Assembly (NCBI GenBank): GCA_008921705.1
Contig: VFFE01007653.1
Coordinates: 1,937,529-2,001,528 of the forward strand
Origin: Burhinus oedicnemus
Taxonomy: Eukaryota > Chordata > Aves > Charadriiformes > Burhinidae
Reading direction: 5' to 3'
Length of the DNA stretch: 64,000 nucleotides
The notes beneath the pieces are model-generated. The model saw nothing but the letters and a program-made list of their open reading frames with translations. It was not told the origin of the DNA and did not search any database. This document shows, piece by piece, positions 46,934-59,400 of the stretch. Within the stretch, counting starts at the first letter, position 1. Each line of letters begins with the position of its first letter. Made by a program: the position numbers and the translations under genes.

Positions 46934-48143
46934 TCACAGAATCACAGGGGTTGGAAGGGACCTCTGGAGATCATCTAGTCCAACCCCCCTGCCAGAGCAG
47001 GTTCACCTACAGCAGGTTGCACAGGACGGTATCCAGGCGGGTTTGGAATGTCTCCAGAGTCGGAGACTCCACCAGCTCTCTGGGCAGCCTCTTCCAGTGC
47101 TCTGCCACCCTCAAAGGAAAAAAGTTCCTCCTCATGTTTAGATGGAACTTCCTACATTCAAGTGTGTGTCCATTACCTCTTGTCCTGTCACTGGGCACCA
47201 CTGCAAAAAGACTGGTGCCATCCTCCCGGCACCCTCCCTTTAAGTATTTACAGGCATTGATGAGATCCCCCCTCAGACTTCTCCAGACTAAAAAGACCCA
47301 AGTCCCTCAGCCTTTCCTCCTCATCCAGATTGTTGATAAAGATATTAAACAGAACCAGCCCCAATACTGACCCCTGGGGAACAACACTTGTGAGCAGCTG
47401 CCAACTGGATTTAACTCCATTCACCACCACTCTTTGGGCCTGGCCATCCAGCCATTTTTTTTAGCTAGCTAAGAGTACGCCCATCCAAGCCATGAGCACC
47501 CAGTTTCTCCAGAATACTGTGGGAAATGGTGTCAAAGGTTTTACTGAAGTCCAGGTAGACACCATCCACAGCCTTTCCCTCGTCCACTAAGCAGGTCACC
47601 TTGTCATAAAAGGAGATCAGGTTAGTCAAGCAGGAGCTGCCTTTCACAAACCCATGCTGACTGGGCCTGATCACCTGGTTGTGCTGTAAGTGCCGTGTGA
47701 TTGCACTCAAGTTGATCTGCTCCATAACCTTCCCCAGCACCAAGGTCACACTGACAGGCCTGTAGTTCCCTGGATCCTCCTTCCAGTCCTTCTTGTAGAT
47801 GCACGTCACATTTTCTAACCTCCAGTCAACTGGGATCTCCCCAGTTAGCCAGGACTGCTGATAAATGTTGGAAAGTGACCTGGCGAGCACTTCCGCCAGC
47901 TCCCTCAGTACCCGCGGGTGGATCCCATCTGGCCCCATAGACTTGTGTGTGTGTAAGCAGTGTCGCAGGTCGCTAACCATTTCCACTTGGATTATGGGGG
48001 CTTCATTCTGGTCCCCATCCCTGTCTTCCAGCTCAGGGGGCTGGGTACCCCGAGAACAATTGGTCTTACTATTAAAGACTGAGGAAAAGAAGGCATTAAG
48101 TACCTCAGCCTTTTCCTCATCCTTGTTCACCGTATTTCCCCCT
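46934..48143 (-). mobile_element. CR1 LINE, minus strand, 3' portion with internal deletion
   Basis: This reads on the minus strand from the RT N-terminal part to the 3' end 'aacccctgtgattctgtga' at 46934. RT blocks visible include KSMGPDGIHPRVLRELAEVL, NYRPVSVTL and VYLDFSKTFDTISHS. The downstream RT piece jumps from INNLDE directly to the [14 protein letters not shown] block near 47315-47325. About 500 bp of RT C-terminal sequence present in the copy at 17360-18499 is missing. A solo LTR interrupts the element at 48144. Not active. Confidence 0.88.
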
Positions 48144-48735
48144 GTCATGGTTTAACCCCAGCTGGCAACTAAGCACCACACAGGCACTTGCTCACTCTTT
48201 CCTCCAGTGGGATGGGGGAAAGAATCAGAAAAGTAAAAGTGAGAAAACTCATGGGTTGCAGTAAGGACAGTTTAATAAGTAAAGCAAAAGCTGCACATGC
48301 AAGCAAAGCGAAACAAGGAATTCATTCACCACTTCCCATCAGCAGGCAGGTGTTCAGCCATTTCGAGGAAAGCAGGGCTCCATCACACGTAATGGTTACT
48401 TGGGAAGGCAAACAGCATCACTCTGAACGTCCCCCTCGTCCTTCTTCTTTCCCCAGCTTTACATGCCGAGCATGACGTCATATGGTATGGAGCAGCCCCC
48501 TGGTCAGTTGGGGTCAGCTGTCCCAGCTGCGTCTCCTCCCAGCTTCTTGTGCACCCCCAGCCTACTCACTGGTGGGGTGGTATGAGAAGCAGAAAAGGCC
48601 TTGACTCTGTGTCAGCACTGCTCAGCAATAACTAAAACATCCCTGTATTGTCCGCACTGTTTCCAGCACAAATCCAAAATATAGCCCCATACTAGCTACT
48701 CTGAAGAAAATTAACTCTACCCCAGATAAAACAAG
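48144..48735 (+). mobile_element. Avian solo LTR inserted in the CR1 element
   Basis: A TG...CA element beginning TGTCATGGTTTAACCCCAGC, a start I recognise from a widespread LTR family of neoavian birds. It ends near 'aactctaccccagataaaac', followed by 'aagcaca' at about 48735. It carries no internal genes. CR1 sequence continues on both sides. C-rich bases at both edges (CCCCC and CTCCC) may be a mutated target-site duplication. Orientation is given by the TGTCATGG end being taken as the LTR start. Confidence 0.8.
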
Positions 48736-49112
48736 CACACTCCCCACACCCAATAAAGGATGGACACTCTCCTTAGCCCTCCTTTTGTTGTTAATGTATT
48801 TATAGAACATTTTTTATTGTCTTTTACTGCAGTAGCCAGATTAAGTTCTAGCTGAGCTTTGGCCCTCTGAATTTTCTCCCTGCATAACCTCACAACATCC
48901 TTGTAGTCCTTCTGAGTTGCCTGCCCCTTCTTCCAAAGATCATAAACTCTCTGTTTTTTTCCTGATTTCCAGCCAAACCCTTTGGTTCAACCAGGCCGGT
49001 CTTCTTCCCCACCGGCTCATCTTTCGGCACATAGGGATGGCCTGCTGCTCCTGTGCCTTTCAGATTTCCTTCTTGAAGGATGTCCAGCCTTCCTGGACTC
49101 CTTTGCCCATCT
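48736..49112 (-). mobile_element. CR1 LINE, minus strand, 5' portion beyond the LTR
   Basis: Continuation of the CR1 at 46934-48143 after the solo LTR. It starts at 'acacccaataaaggatgg' and matches the CR1 ORF2 region between endonuclease and RT. It fades out at about 49112 ('ttgcccatcttgcag'). The reading frame is degraded. Confidence 0.7.
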
Positions 49113-52100
49113 TGCAGTATTAAATCTCAAAACAACACAGAAACATGAACCCCATGGCATCACTGTGCAAAACTGGTAAAAAGGAATTGTAGCAGGACTG
49201 TTAAAATGACTGCAAAGGTGACACGAACACATCTGCTGGGCAAGAATAGAAGCTGCGCGTCCCACAGACACACTCTGTGCTCAGATTAGGGCTCTGTTGC
49301 ATGCAAACATTTACCTCCCCTACACAAGATAACAAACTCAGACCAGTGATGCAACTCGTCTGAGTAATTTCTCACTCGCGAACAGAAGTTGAAGCATCTA
49401 TCTTGAGAAGTCATCAACTATCTCAAAAAGAGAGAGATATATTTATAATAAAACAATCTTTGAGGAACAGGAAAAGACAAATCTTTCCTGTAATGAAACA
49501 CACGTTGTGGCAAGATAAACACTAAATAGCACCAGCTAGGTCAGACCTCTTGCCAGTCCATCTACAGCAGCTGTTCAGCAGCAATCACATCATCTCTGGA
49601 GGAGTACACACTGACCAAGGAAGTGCTAACTGGAGGAATAAAGCTTCCTTCTCTTCGCTGCATTAACCACTAACGTACTTTTCCCCCTTATTTAGGCAAT
49701 TGTAAAGGGCATGAGGAACACAGAAATATCACAGGTTATGTAGTATGGAAAACTTGTCTGTAACAGGTTATACGAAAGAGTTTGTGGGACTCTTGTTCAA
49801 AGAATTTGAAATTCCGGGGAGTTAAAGGTAAACTCAGGTAACAAAAGATTGAATGTTTAATTTAGCTAAAAATCTGGTAAGTGAAAAACATGACCTATTA
49901 ATAACTTGCAAGGCATAAGCCTTAAGGTCACACAGGAATTATTTGTATGATACATAGAAGAATGACAACTGTGAAGATGCATCATTATCTTCTTGAAATT
50001 CTCCCACAAGCTGATCTCTATTAACCTTGCAAAGACCCATACACCTGAGAGATTAATTTTCTGCATCTTAAGGAGGGGTAGAAATGGGCATTTTTCAGAT
50101 CAGTGATGACGAAATGAAATCTAGGAAAACCTCTCTCTAGGAATAATGACACCAGGTGTTCTATTAAAAAATGTACCAAAAATATTAAAGTATTGTCATG
50201 TCCAACCTGCCATTGCCACTTGACATTATAAAAGTGGAATAACTGCTCAAATACTCAACTTATTTGTGGATCACTCTCAAAATAGGATCACATTTCTAAA
50301 TGAATATGAACATCTAAAATGCCTAAATGGTGTATTTAGTATAAGCTGATAAAAAACTTTTCCATGTGTTCCCAGCTTTATTTTTTTCATGGTTCAGAGC
50401 ATTCGTTTGAAAGACAAATTGTGAAAGGTCAGAAAGAGTACAACTCTGAATGCATAACAAACCAAGTCTAAGAAGATGGCATTCCAAAGCATAGGCAAAA
50501 GGCAGCCCTAATTTCTGAGATGTACTGAGCCCACTTATTGCATTACTCTTTTTCAGAGAAAATAATCGGTAAGAAAATCAAAAGTGAGGAGAGAAAAGCA
50601 CAATAGCAACAGAGAAGGAAATAAAATGGGATGAAAAAGCAGGTTATTACTTACTCTCCAGAAGCTAAGAGATGTTACAGGGAGACTCTACCCAAAGTAC
50701 CCAGCAAGAACCTCCCCTTTCTAATGATCCCTTAAAGGATGCATTATTTTTATTTTTTTACCTGACTCAATCATGCAGCTCAGAGTATGCAGCTTTCATA
50801 TGGCTGCTAAACAATTCCTAGACAGGCCCCAGAATACCTCTGTATTTGTTTATTTTAAAATCTTGTTATATTAAAACAAATACTGAGATTGGGGGGCGGG
50901 AGGGGCGGGAACCCTTCTGTGACTGAGTCAGTGACTTCTGAACCCTAGGAAACAGCAACGCTGCTGTGAGTGGAAAGTCCAGAAGCGAATGAAGCAGCAG
51001 GAGCATTGATGCAACCCAAACTGTGTCCCATGCTCATTTCAGAGCATGACGTATCTAAGAAAGCAAGGGTTTTTAAGAACAAGCGTAAATACATTTTGGC
51101 TTACAGCACTGTGGTTGGGGAAGTGATCCAACAAACTTGGGTGGGGCAGGGAGTGGAAATCAGTGTTGCTCTACAAGGAACTTTTGCAGAAATTGTTTTC
51201 TCATCCTTTCTTGGAAACTAAACAAACAATGTTGTAAGTAAAAGCAGCTTCCAAACCATAGATGAAAAGCCTAAATGCAAACTTGACGCTGTCTTCCCCA
51301 ACAGAATGCAAGTAACAGCCAATACATCCAGGGTAAGGCTCAGCCTCCTCATTCATGCCGGACAATGTATTTTCCATTCTCCCACTCCTCTTCCTGCACA
51401 GAAATGAAAGGCTTTCTATTCCTAGTCACATTTGTCTTTCTTTTTTTTATCCCCATAACTCCTGTATCTTTTTCACCCCTGAAGAAGTCTGTAGTTATGC
51501 ACAAACAAGGCTGATGATGTCAAGCCTTTAAATACTGTGAAAATTTTAAAGTCTTAAAATTACTATATGCCACACGTGTCATACTGAACACCCCCCTTTT
51601 TAACACATTTTACTTAGAATTGACTCTCCATCTCTTTTTTTTAACCTGTTATTTAACATAGTAAATATTTCAGTAAGAATTTTACAGTAATAGCCTCTTT
51701 CCTGCTGAAAAAAAATTAGCGTGATGGGGAGTTTCCTGCTTAATTGCTGCTCTATAAAACGGAAACCACGTATTTTTATGACTTACCAAAATCCTAAAAC
51801 AAATGACAAAGTTATAGCCTTCATATAGAAGTCTCTCATCCTAAATCAGTTATGAGAGGATATCTGGGGATATTTTGTAGACTTAGTGTTTTTTCAATAC
51901 CCCCAAGAAAAATAATTTCCTAAATTTAAACTCAGTGCTTATTCCAACACAAGATGGTGTATTTAGTTGAATTGTTTTTCAGTTCAAGATATCAAAACCT
52001 CAACTGGGAAACACAGTTTTAAACTGGGAGAAATTAGAGGCAAAGGAACAAGAAGAAAAGAAGATATCCTGCAATAAACATAGTTTTAAAAAGCAGCAAA

Positions 52101-52845
52101 CAAACAGGAGACACAAAAGCAGCACAAAATTACAAGAGAAAGGGAAGGATGCAACAAAGCCAGCATAACCCTAGCTTTTCCAAAACGCAGATAAGTCAAT
52201 AGCATATACATAACAAATATCTTCTCGATAAAGACAGAGAAACTATGAGCCAAACCACTGATTCAAGAGTCGGGATGCAAAAAGACCATTACTGAAATCT
52301 ACCAAGCATTTGTGAAACAGGAGAAACACTATACATAAAAACAGATACAAAACAATCGAAGGAAGTAAGAACAGGAAAGTAGTTCTACTCCATGTAACTT
52401 AAGGAGGGATTTGGCAGGTCCTGGTTTTGTTCAAGTCTGTCCACGTTTGCCCAGCAGAGCTCAGCCATGGGAACTGATTGCCCGGGTAGAAACCGGTGAG
52501 CTGCTTGCTGGATGCTCCCGCAGCAAAGATCAGTTTGCTTTAGCAGACTGATATAGGAGAACGAAGAACAAGTAAGAAAAGGTACTTCCTTTGCCTCACT
52601 GCTGGCACATCTATCTGGTAAAAAAAAAACAAACAAAAAAACAAACAAAAAACCCGCACCCTCCACTGAAAGTGAACCTTATGGGTATAAACACAGTGCA
52701 AAAATTACTTCACAGTTGTTCAAGGGAGGGGGTGTTTCCATCCAAATTAACTGAGAGCAGCCAGGCTAGAACATACGAATACATATGAGCAGCAGTGCCA
52801 AGATATATCTCACAGGCGGACTTTAGAAAGGAAAGTTTTCTCACG
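49113..52845. other. Sequence downstream of IL31RA (3' UTR or intergenic)
   Basis: AT-rich, non-coding. On the minus strand, downstream of the IL31RA stop, the first clear AATAAA I can find is at 50849-50854 (TTTATT on the + strand). The 3' UTR could therefore reach about 2 kb, but this is uncertain. An A-rich AAAC-type simple repeat lies at 52620-52653. Confidence 0.4.
52620..52653 (+). repeat. A-rich (AAAC)n-like simple repeat
   Basis: A run of A interrupted by C in an irregular 'aaac' pattern, about 34 bp. It lies about 0.2 kb past the IL31RA stop codon, in its likely 3' UTR. Confidence 0.85.
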
Positions 52846-53445
52846 CTAATGAGCTGTGGCTAGGCCGAACATGTCCAGTGTTATGTAGGATTGTCCCACA
52901 ACATTTTGTTGAAAAGGAGGTAAGACAGTTGACTGGCTTTTGGGGTCATTCTTACTGCATTCTGTCAAGTTCTCAGAAGTAAGAAATTCCCTTGTTTTAA
53001 CAGAATTTTTAAGGTATGGATTGAACAGTGCTTCTTCACTGAAATCTTCCAGCTTTAGAAATTCTTCATTATAATTTTCTTCATTTTTAATTGAAGTCTG
53101 TGGGGATTCACATAAATCATTTTGCAGTGTTTCTATGGGTCGGATTTCCTTCACTGGTATCAAAGCTGAATGCATTTGACTTCTGGTATCTTGATCAGTA
53201 ATTATATAAGGCATGGATGGTGAAAAACATTTAGCAACTTCATTTTCCTCACTATACAACATCTTTTTATCTCCGTTAATCATGGCTTTTGTATTAATAT
53301 CAGTACACTCAGAAACATGGTTTTCACAATTCATTAGTAGTGATCCTTCCCGACTTTCTTCAGGAAAACAATGTTCCAAAACACTTAGGTCTTCAAAGTC
53401 TATGGTTTTAGCCTCAGATATCACTCCCTTCAAATATGAATTATT
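52846..53445 (-). CDS. IL31RA: IL31RA last coding exon: cytoplasmic tail and stop
   Basis: A 600-nt exon (199 codons plus TAG at 52846-52848), starting NNSYLKGV in phase 0 after acceptor ACAG. The tail is acidic and serine-rich. Tyrosine motifs are YLKG, YSEE, YIIT, YNEE, YLKN and YITL. There is no YxxQ, the gp130 type of STAT3 site. NPYLKNSVKTREFLTSENL matches the end of mammalian IL31RA. The bird protein then continues about 30 residues to end GQSYITLDMFGLATAH. Confidence 0.93.
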   Translation of the reverse strand, partial: NNSYLKGVISEAKTIDFEDLSVLEHCFPEESREGSLLMNCENHVSECTDINTKAMINGDKKMLYSEENEVAKCFSPSMPYIITDQDTRSQMHSALIPVKEIRPIETLQNDLCESPQTSIKNEENYNEEFLKLEDFSEEALFNPYLKNSVKTREFLTSENLTECSKNDPKSQSTVLPPFQQNVVGQSYITLDMFGLATAH

Positions 53446-56400
53446 CTGTCAGTAAAAAGAGATAAATGGGAAAGTTATATAGGGATATGTACTAGTTTAT
53501 TTTTTTAATATACAAAATACTGACATTTGAGCTCTGTCTGACTCTATTTTAAAAGTGCATTAATAAGGAGTTCATGCATATTTCAACTGGGATACCATTA
53601 TATGTGAATGAGTACTAAAAATGACAACATTATTCTGTTCATGTGTTAGACACTTTCATATTAGGTTTTCTGCGCTTAATAGAATAAGGAGTTTCAATGA
53701 AGGCTCAGAATCAGGCTTGGAAGTCTCCATCTTTTCCGCTCTAATCAGCCATTTTTCAGATAAAAGTTGAAATCCCATTCTCCACAGAATACACTTCCTA
53801 TGTAAACCTGATCAATTCCACTTCATTCCAATAAACATCAAAACTTTAATAAGGAATGAATATCCAACAATAAAAGAGACGGAAATGTTAGCACAAAAAT
53901 ATACCAAATCTTATTATATGTTGCACTACATATTTGCGGAAAAGAGAAGAGATATCCAGATATGGGAATCTGACTCAACAGACTCAATAACCTGAGTAAA
54001 TTTAATTGACTTTATTTAATAAATGATATCCACCAGTCACTTTAAAACTTCAAAACATTATTTCTCATTATCATATAAGAATTAATATACTTTATAAAGA
54101 TGAATCTTTTTTTAGTTTGAAATAAAGTGAAAAGCACTTTACAGCACTTAAATAGAAGAATGAAACTCAACAGGTTTTTTTACTTAGTCATAAAATGACT
54201 GTCAGAGAAGGATTTCTCTCCATTTGATCCCTTCTTTAATACATAATATCGCAATTATTACCATAGATGCATCAAGAGGCCATTCTACTGCCATGCTCTC
54301 CGCAGGGTTGGGTATATCAGGCCAGCAAACTTTTTTAAACCTATCATTGAGAAAGGAATTTTAGTCATATGATGAAAGAAATAGATTATTAAAAATAAAA
54401 TTAACAAATCTCCAGAAAGCCCCAGTACTGCTAAAATACCAAACTTTCACAAAGGAAGTCTTTCCTACAGTAACACAATCCTTTTCATTAAAATTGTTTT
54501 CCCTCACATTAATTTTTATTACAAAAGATCTCAACCAGTAAAAATCTTGGTTTACTGTGAAATTGCAGAAAAATTATTAATGCACAGAAGTCTTTTTTTT
54601 GTATTATATAGTAGATTAAATAATAGCTCACCAAAATAAGACTGTATACAAAACCCATTGTGATCATGTTTCAGGGTGGTTCTTCAGTGAAAAGCCCCAT
54701 CAGGTAAACTTCACTCGAGCAAAATGTGCCTAGCACTACACCACACTAGAGCTACTCCAAGTTCTTCTGTTAACAGCAGATAAATGATGCTAACTAGCAC
54801 TGTAGCTTATAATTGTCCAATGGAGTAGTAAACAGGAAACAAAATTAATCACTCATTGATACTGGGTGTATATATAAGTGAATGAAAACCAGGTCATAGC
54901 TTGACTTTTCACAATGCAATTTGATCTATGCAAGAATATAAACACTCAAATGCATCTCAAAATATTCTCCAGAATCAAAACATAGTTTCTTACTATTGTA
55001 AAAACTCAGAATACACAACACAGATGAAGATGTAAGAGTTGGAAATCATACTTACTACTCCAGCTAGACTTATCACCGGATGCTTCACATGACAACAATC
55101 ATGGTTCTAATAGCTTAGAACACCCCAAAATAGTTAAGATTTTTAACCTTATTAAGCCTCAGCCAAACAACCCGGTCACTTTTCATGCTAAAGAAAAGCT
55201 CATTTTATAACCTTACAAAATCCTCACAGTCATCTTTGGGATGCTATAGCGTCCCCATGCTTTGAGGAAGTAATTTAAAATCTGGCAGCGGACTTCTGTG
55301 ACGGCAGATAAAAGGATTATGAATCATGTATAGATATGGATCCGTACTCATGGATCAAGCATTCAAATGCTTTCACATGATGTAATTTCTAGTTTCTTTA
55401 TGACTTCCTTACAGCTCAAGGGAAGTGTCACAAACTAATGAAAGTAATATTAATGTAGCTAAGATAAGCAATAGGGGTTATGTGAATTGTGTTCTAGTGG
55501 TGTACTAGCAGATATATTAAGAGTGCCTGGGAAACTTTATTTTTGGCATTATTAACTTTTCAGTAACTAACTTAAAGTATGCTTCCCACACTTGATTGAC
55601 CATGGAACTGCAAATGGCATGTAGCATTTTCCATAAACAGATATAGGTGATATGTAAATCTGTATCTCATATTTCTTTTGCTCTGATTTAATGCACTTTC
55701 TAAAATTAATATTTATTTTTGGACTATAGCATATTAACTGCAATTACCAGATAACTTGTATGCTTAGTTATTTGTTACTCCAATTGCTTATTTTCTTAAT
55801 TTGATGCTGGTTTGGAACCCAACAAAAGCACCTACAAGATATATAAAAATCTGCCTTTTACAAGTTAAAATTAATGGATTGCATTCAGTTTTAGAAGGTA
55901 GAAAATGTACTCACGCATGTTTTTTCAAAATGCACGTTATCCAAAGGCCTAACAGAAACAACATGCTTAATCCAACGGGCAGAGCAATGAAAATAACATC
56001 TTCTTTATCTTTAGAAGGGGAAAAAAAAAAACCAAACCCAACACACAGATGTTTATCATTTCTTCACATACTCCCTTAAGACAGCTAATTTTCAACATCC
56101 AAGTCATCTAATTAGCACAATTATAAAAAGCTCTGTCAAAACCAGCCAAAATTACTCAGAATACTGTATGGTACTCATTGTACAACGTGTCAAAAGATGA
56201 GTATTTTGAATCCAACAAGTCACAGTTACTGAGCCACAAAAGTACCTCATGATGAGACTTCTGAGGCTATCTCAGGAACAGATGTATTGCATTTTAAAAT
56301 TTCTTTTCTTTATTAGAATCACACAGTAATTCAGATTGGAGAGGACATCTGTAGATCACCTCGTCCAACTTTGAAATTAGAATCAGGTTGGTTAGGGTCA

Positions 56401-59400
56401 TAGCAAGCCACCCTTCCAACCTTTGAAAGTCACCTAGGGTGAAGAGTCTACCACCTCTCTGGGCACCTGTTGTTTTAGAGTCACCTAAAACTGCCATATA
56501 GTGCCACTTCTACCTGTTACTACAAAACAAATAGTAAATTCAATGCAGGAGATAGGTTTAAAATACACAAAAATGCAGTTACTCTGACTGAAACAGTGCA
56601 CAGATTTCTGAGCTACCTTCCAAGTACCTACCAGGGGTAGGTATTGACAGCAATAGAGACCAGACCTCAGCATAGCCTAAATTACCTTGCATTTGAGTAG
56701 CAAACTAACAGAAGAATTTACAGGCAAAAAATAAATTAGCTTCAAGTCCCATGACAAGTTTAAGGATAGCTCATGCACTTTTTTATATTTCAGTTTGGCC
56801 ACTACTATGACAATTTATGTATGTATTGAAAATATTCTTCCAGAAGTAAAAATAAGGAAGTGTCTGGACTTCTGACCTGCAGCCATGATACCAATCTGGC
56901 CGAAACAAATAGTAAGAAATAGGAAAAGATATTTCCACACACACACTGGCCACAGCCTATGCACTCATTTATTAGTTGAGCTTATGTAGCTGAAGAGATG
57001 CAATGCAATGCACGGCTATTCTAAATCTAATATCTCAGATATAAATGTCTGCTTCTCAATAAACTGTTAGGCACCCCATCCCATAATTGACAGCATACAA
57101 ACTATTGCTCCCATAAACATCCACAGTATTCCACATACTCCCAAGTATGTTTTTAAAATAGTAGTAACTAACCTGGAATATTACTTACTGAATTTCAAAG
57201 TCTTGAAGGTTTTTGGCTCTCCTCTGGTTCCACCAGCTTCATTGCTTGCCATGATATAGACAGTATATTGCGTATTAGCCTGTAAGGACTTCAGTCTGTA
57301 TTGCAGAACATCAGAGTTCACTGTTTCACCTTTTTAGGAGAAGATTTATGTAAATAAACACACAAAATAGTGTTACATCAGGGAACTGTACAGTTATTTA
57401 GCATCTTTTATTTTAAAGACAAAAAAGTATTTTAAAGACAACTTGAAATACAAAGCAATGTAATCAGTCCTTAGAGAGAAAACCAAACAATGTTTAACAA
57501 CGCTACTTAAAAGTTTAGGGAAAAAAAAAGATGTACTTACTTTTAAAAATAAATACATTTTTTTTGCTAATATAAAAGGCAAATTATGATCTCCTGCAGT
57601 TTATTTTATCATTGAAAACAGTGTTTTGAGAACTTTATTTCCTGGAACTTAGGCTAAGAAATTAAGAACTTAAAACTGTTTCTGCAGCTCGTGAAATTTA
57701 ATTACATTACTAGTACATGCAGTTAGACACTGATCATCCAAAAGGATGCAATCTACCAGCACCGGGATATCACCCCAATACAGTCAGAGGGAAGCCAAAA
57801 ATCCACAGGATTTTTTTTCCAAGTTTCAAAATGCTTTTCTGAATAGAACTCAACATTTCCAACACCTTCTCCCTTACTGGAATTAGTATGATGTGCTTCA
57901 CTTTTACATTTTTTCAAGCAGGGCATATATCATAACATTCTATGTCTACAAACAGTATTAAAAGCATGTTCGTATTATGAAATTAAAAGTCACTAAAACA
58001 TTTCTGGTGCATAAAGTCAAAGCCAAGTCATGTCATCATTCAGTTGAGTCAAGAAAACCTCAGGAAACAGATATGCTACAATATGCCCTGAGATTAAACA
58101 AACTGAGTTTCTCTTAAATCAAGGAGAGGAAAGTGAAGTTCTAGAGTTAAATGGCCATCAGTGAAGTCACCTTGGCACAAACTCCATGTTCTATTCTTAT
58201 CAAAAAGATGTGACATCAGAGAAGCCTCAAAAAAATCAGTACAGTAGGGTTTTGCCATCTAAGTTTAACTCCCTTGAGTTGTTATTTAAAACTAATTTCC
58301 TAAAGAAACTAATCTGAACCCCTAAAATGGGCACGGTCTGCTTTACGTTAGAAGTAATATGGAGACATATGGTCCATAACATGAGCCTGCATGTCTTGAG
58401 GATGACTCTGCACAATGCAGTCAGCATTAAATTACTCAGAAACCAACATGGCAGAAAAAATTGCATGTAGAGGACTGAATCTGACAGAAATAATCAGCTT
58501 CCTCTTTCTAATTTAAAAATTACCAAGATTACTCTTGTCCTGGCTCCAAATTGGATATCTAGAAGCAACTGAAGACATCACAAGATTTGTATGTTTGAGA
58601 TATTTTTTAAAAAAAAAGGTTATGTTAGATATCTGCTAACAGTGATGTCTAAAACAAAGGCACTGGAACAGGTTGCCCAGGGAATTTGTGGAGGCCCCAT
58701 CCCTGGAGGTGTTCAAGGCCAGGTTGGATGAGGCTTTGAGCAACCAGGTCTAGTGGGAGGTGTCCCTGCCCATGGCAGGGGGGTTGGAACTAGGTGATCT
58801 TTAAGGTCCCTTCCAACCTAAACCATTCTATGCTTCTGTGATTCTAAAAAGAACCATTTCTGAAGCACTGAATGATCCAATAACTTCTTCATAAACTGTA
58901 CAGGAAGAAAAAATTTAGGTCACCAAAACACTTCTCATAAAAGATTCTGCTGAGATTCAGGCTAGAGAAGCTCTGAATAGATAGGATTATACTCACACCT
59001 TGTATGGATAGTACTGCTGAAGTAGGAGATTAAGAATATGCTCAAAAAGTTATGCTATCAGCCTCCAGAGCAGAAAAGCAATACCAAGGACAGAAAATCA
59101 AGAACAGTTGAAGAAATTAATCTAAAAACTATGTGCAAAAAACCTATTCCTTGGCATAGGAATAATAATTCCTTATTATAGCTTCTTGGCTATCATTTGC
59201 TATTTTGCTTTTATTACAAAATTGACTGTAAAAACATTTTTACCAGAAAATTTTCACAATAGCGTTCCAGAAGTTGAGGGTTTGGGAAAGACATGCTTCC
59301 AAGGATATGCATGGAACTTATCAATTCACTGAATCCTAATGAGGTCCAAATTAATGAATTTGCACAGAATCTATGACTCTCCAATATATTTTAGCTCCAC

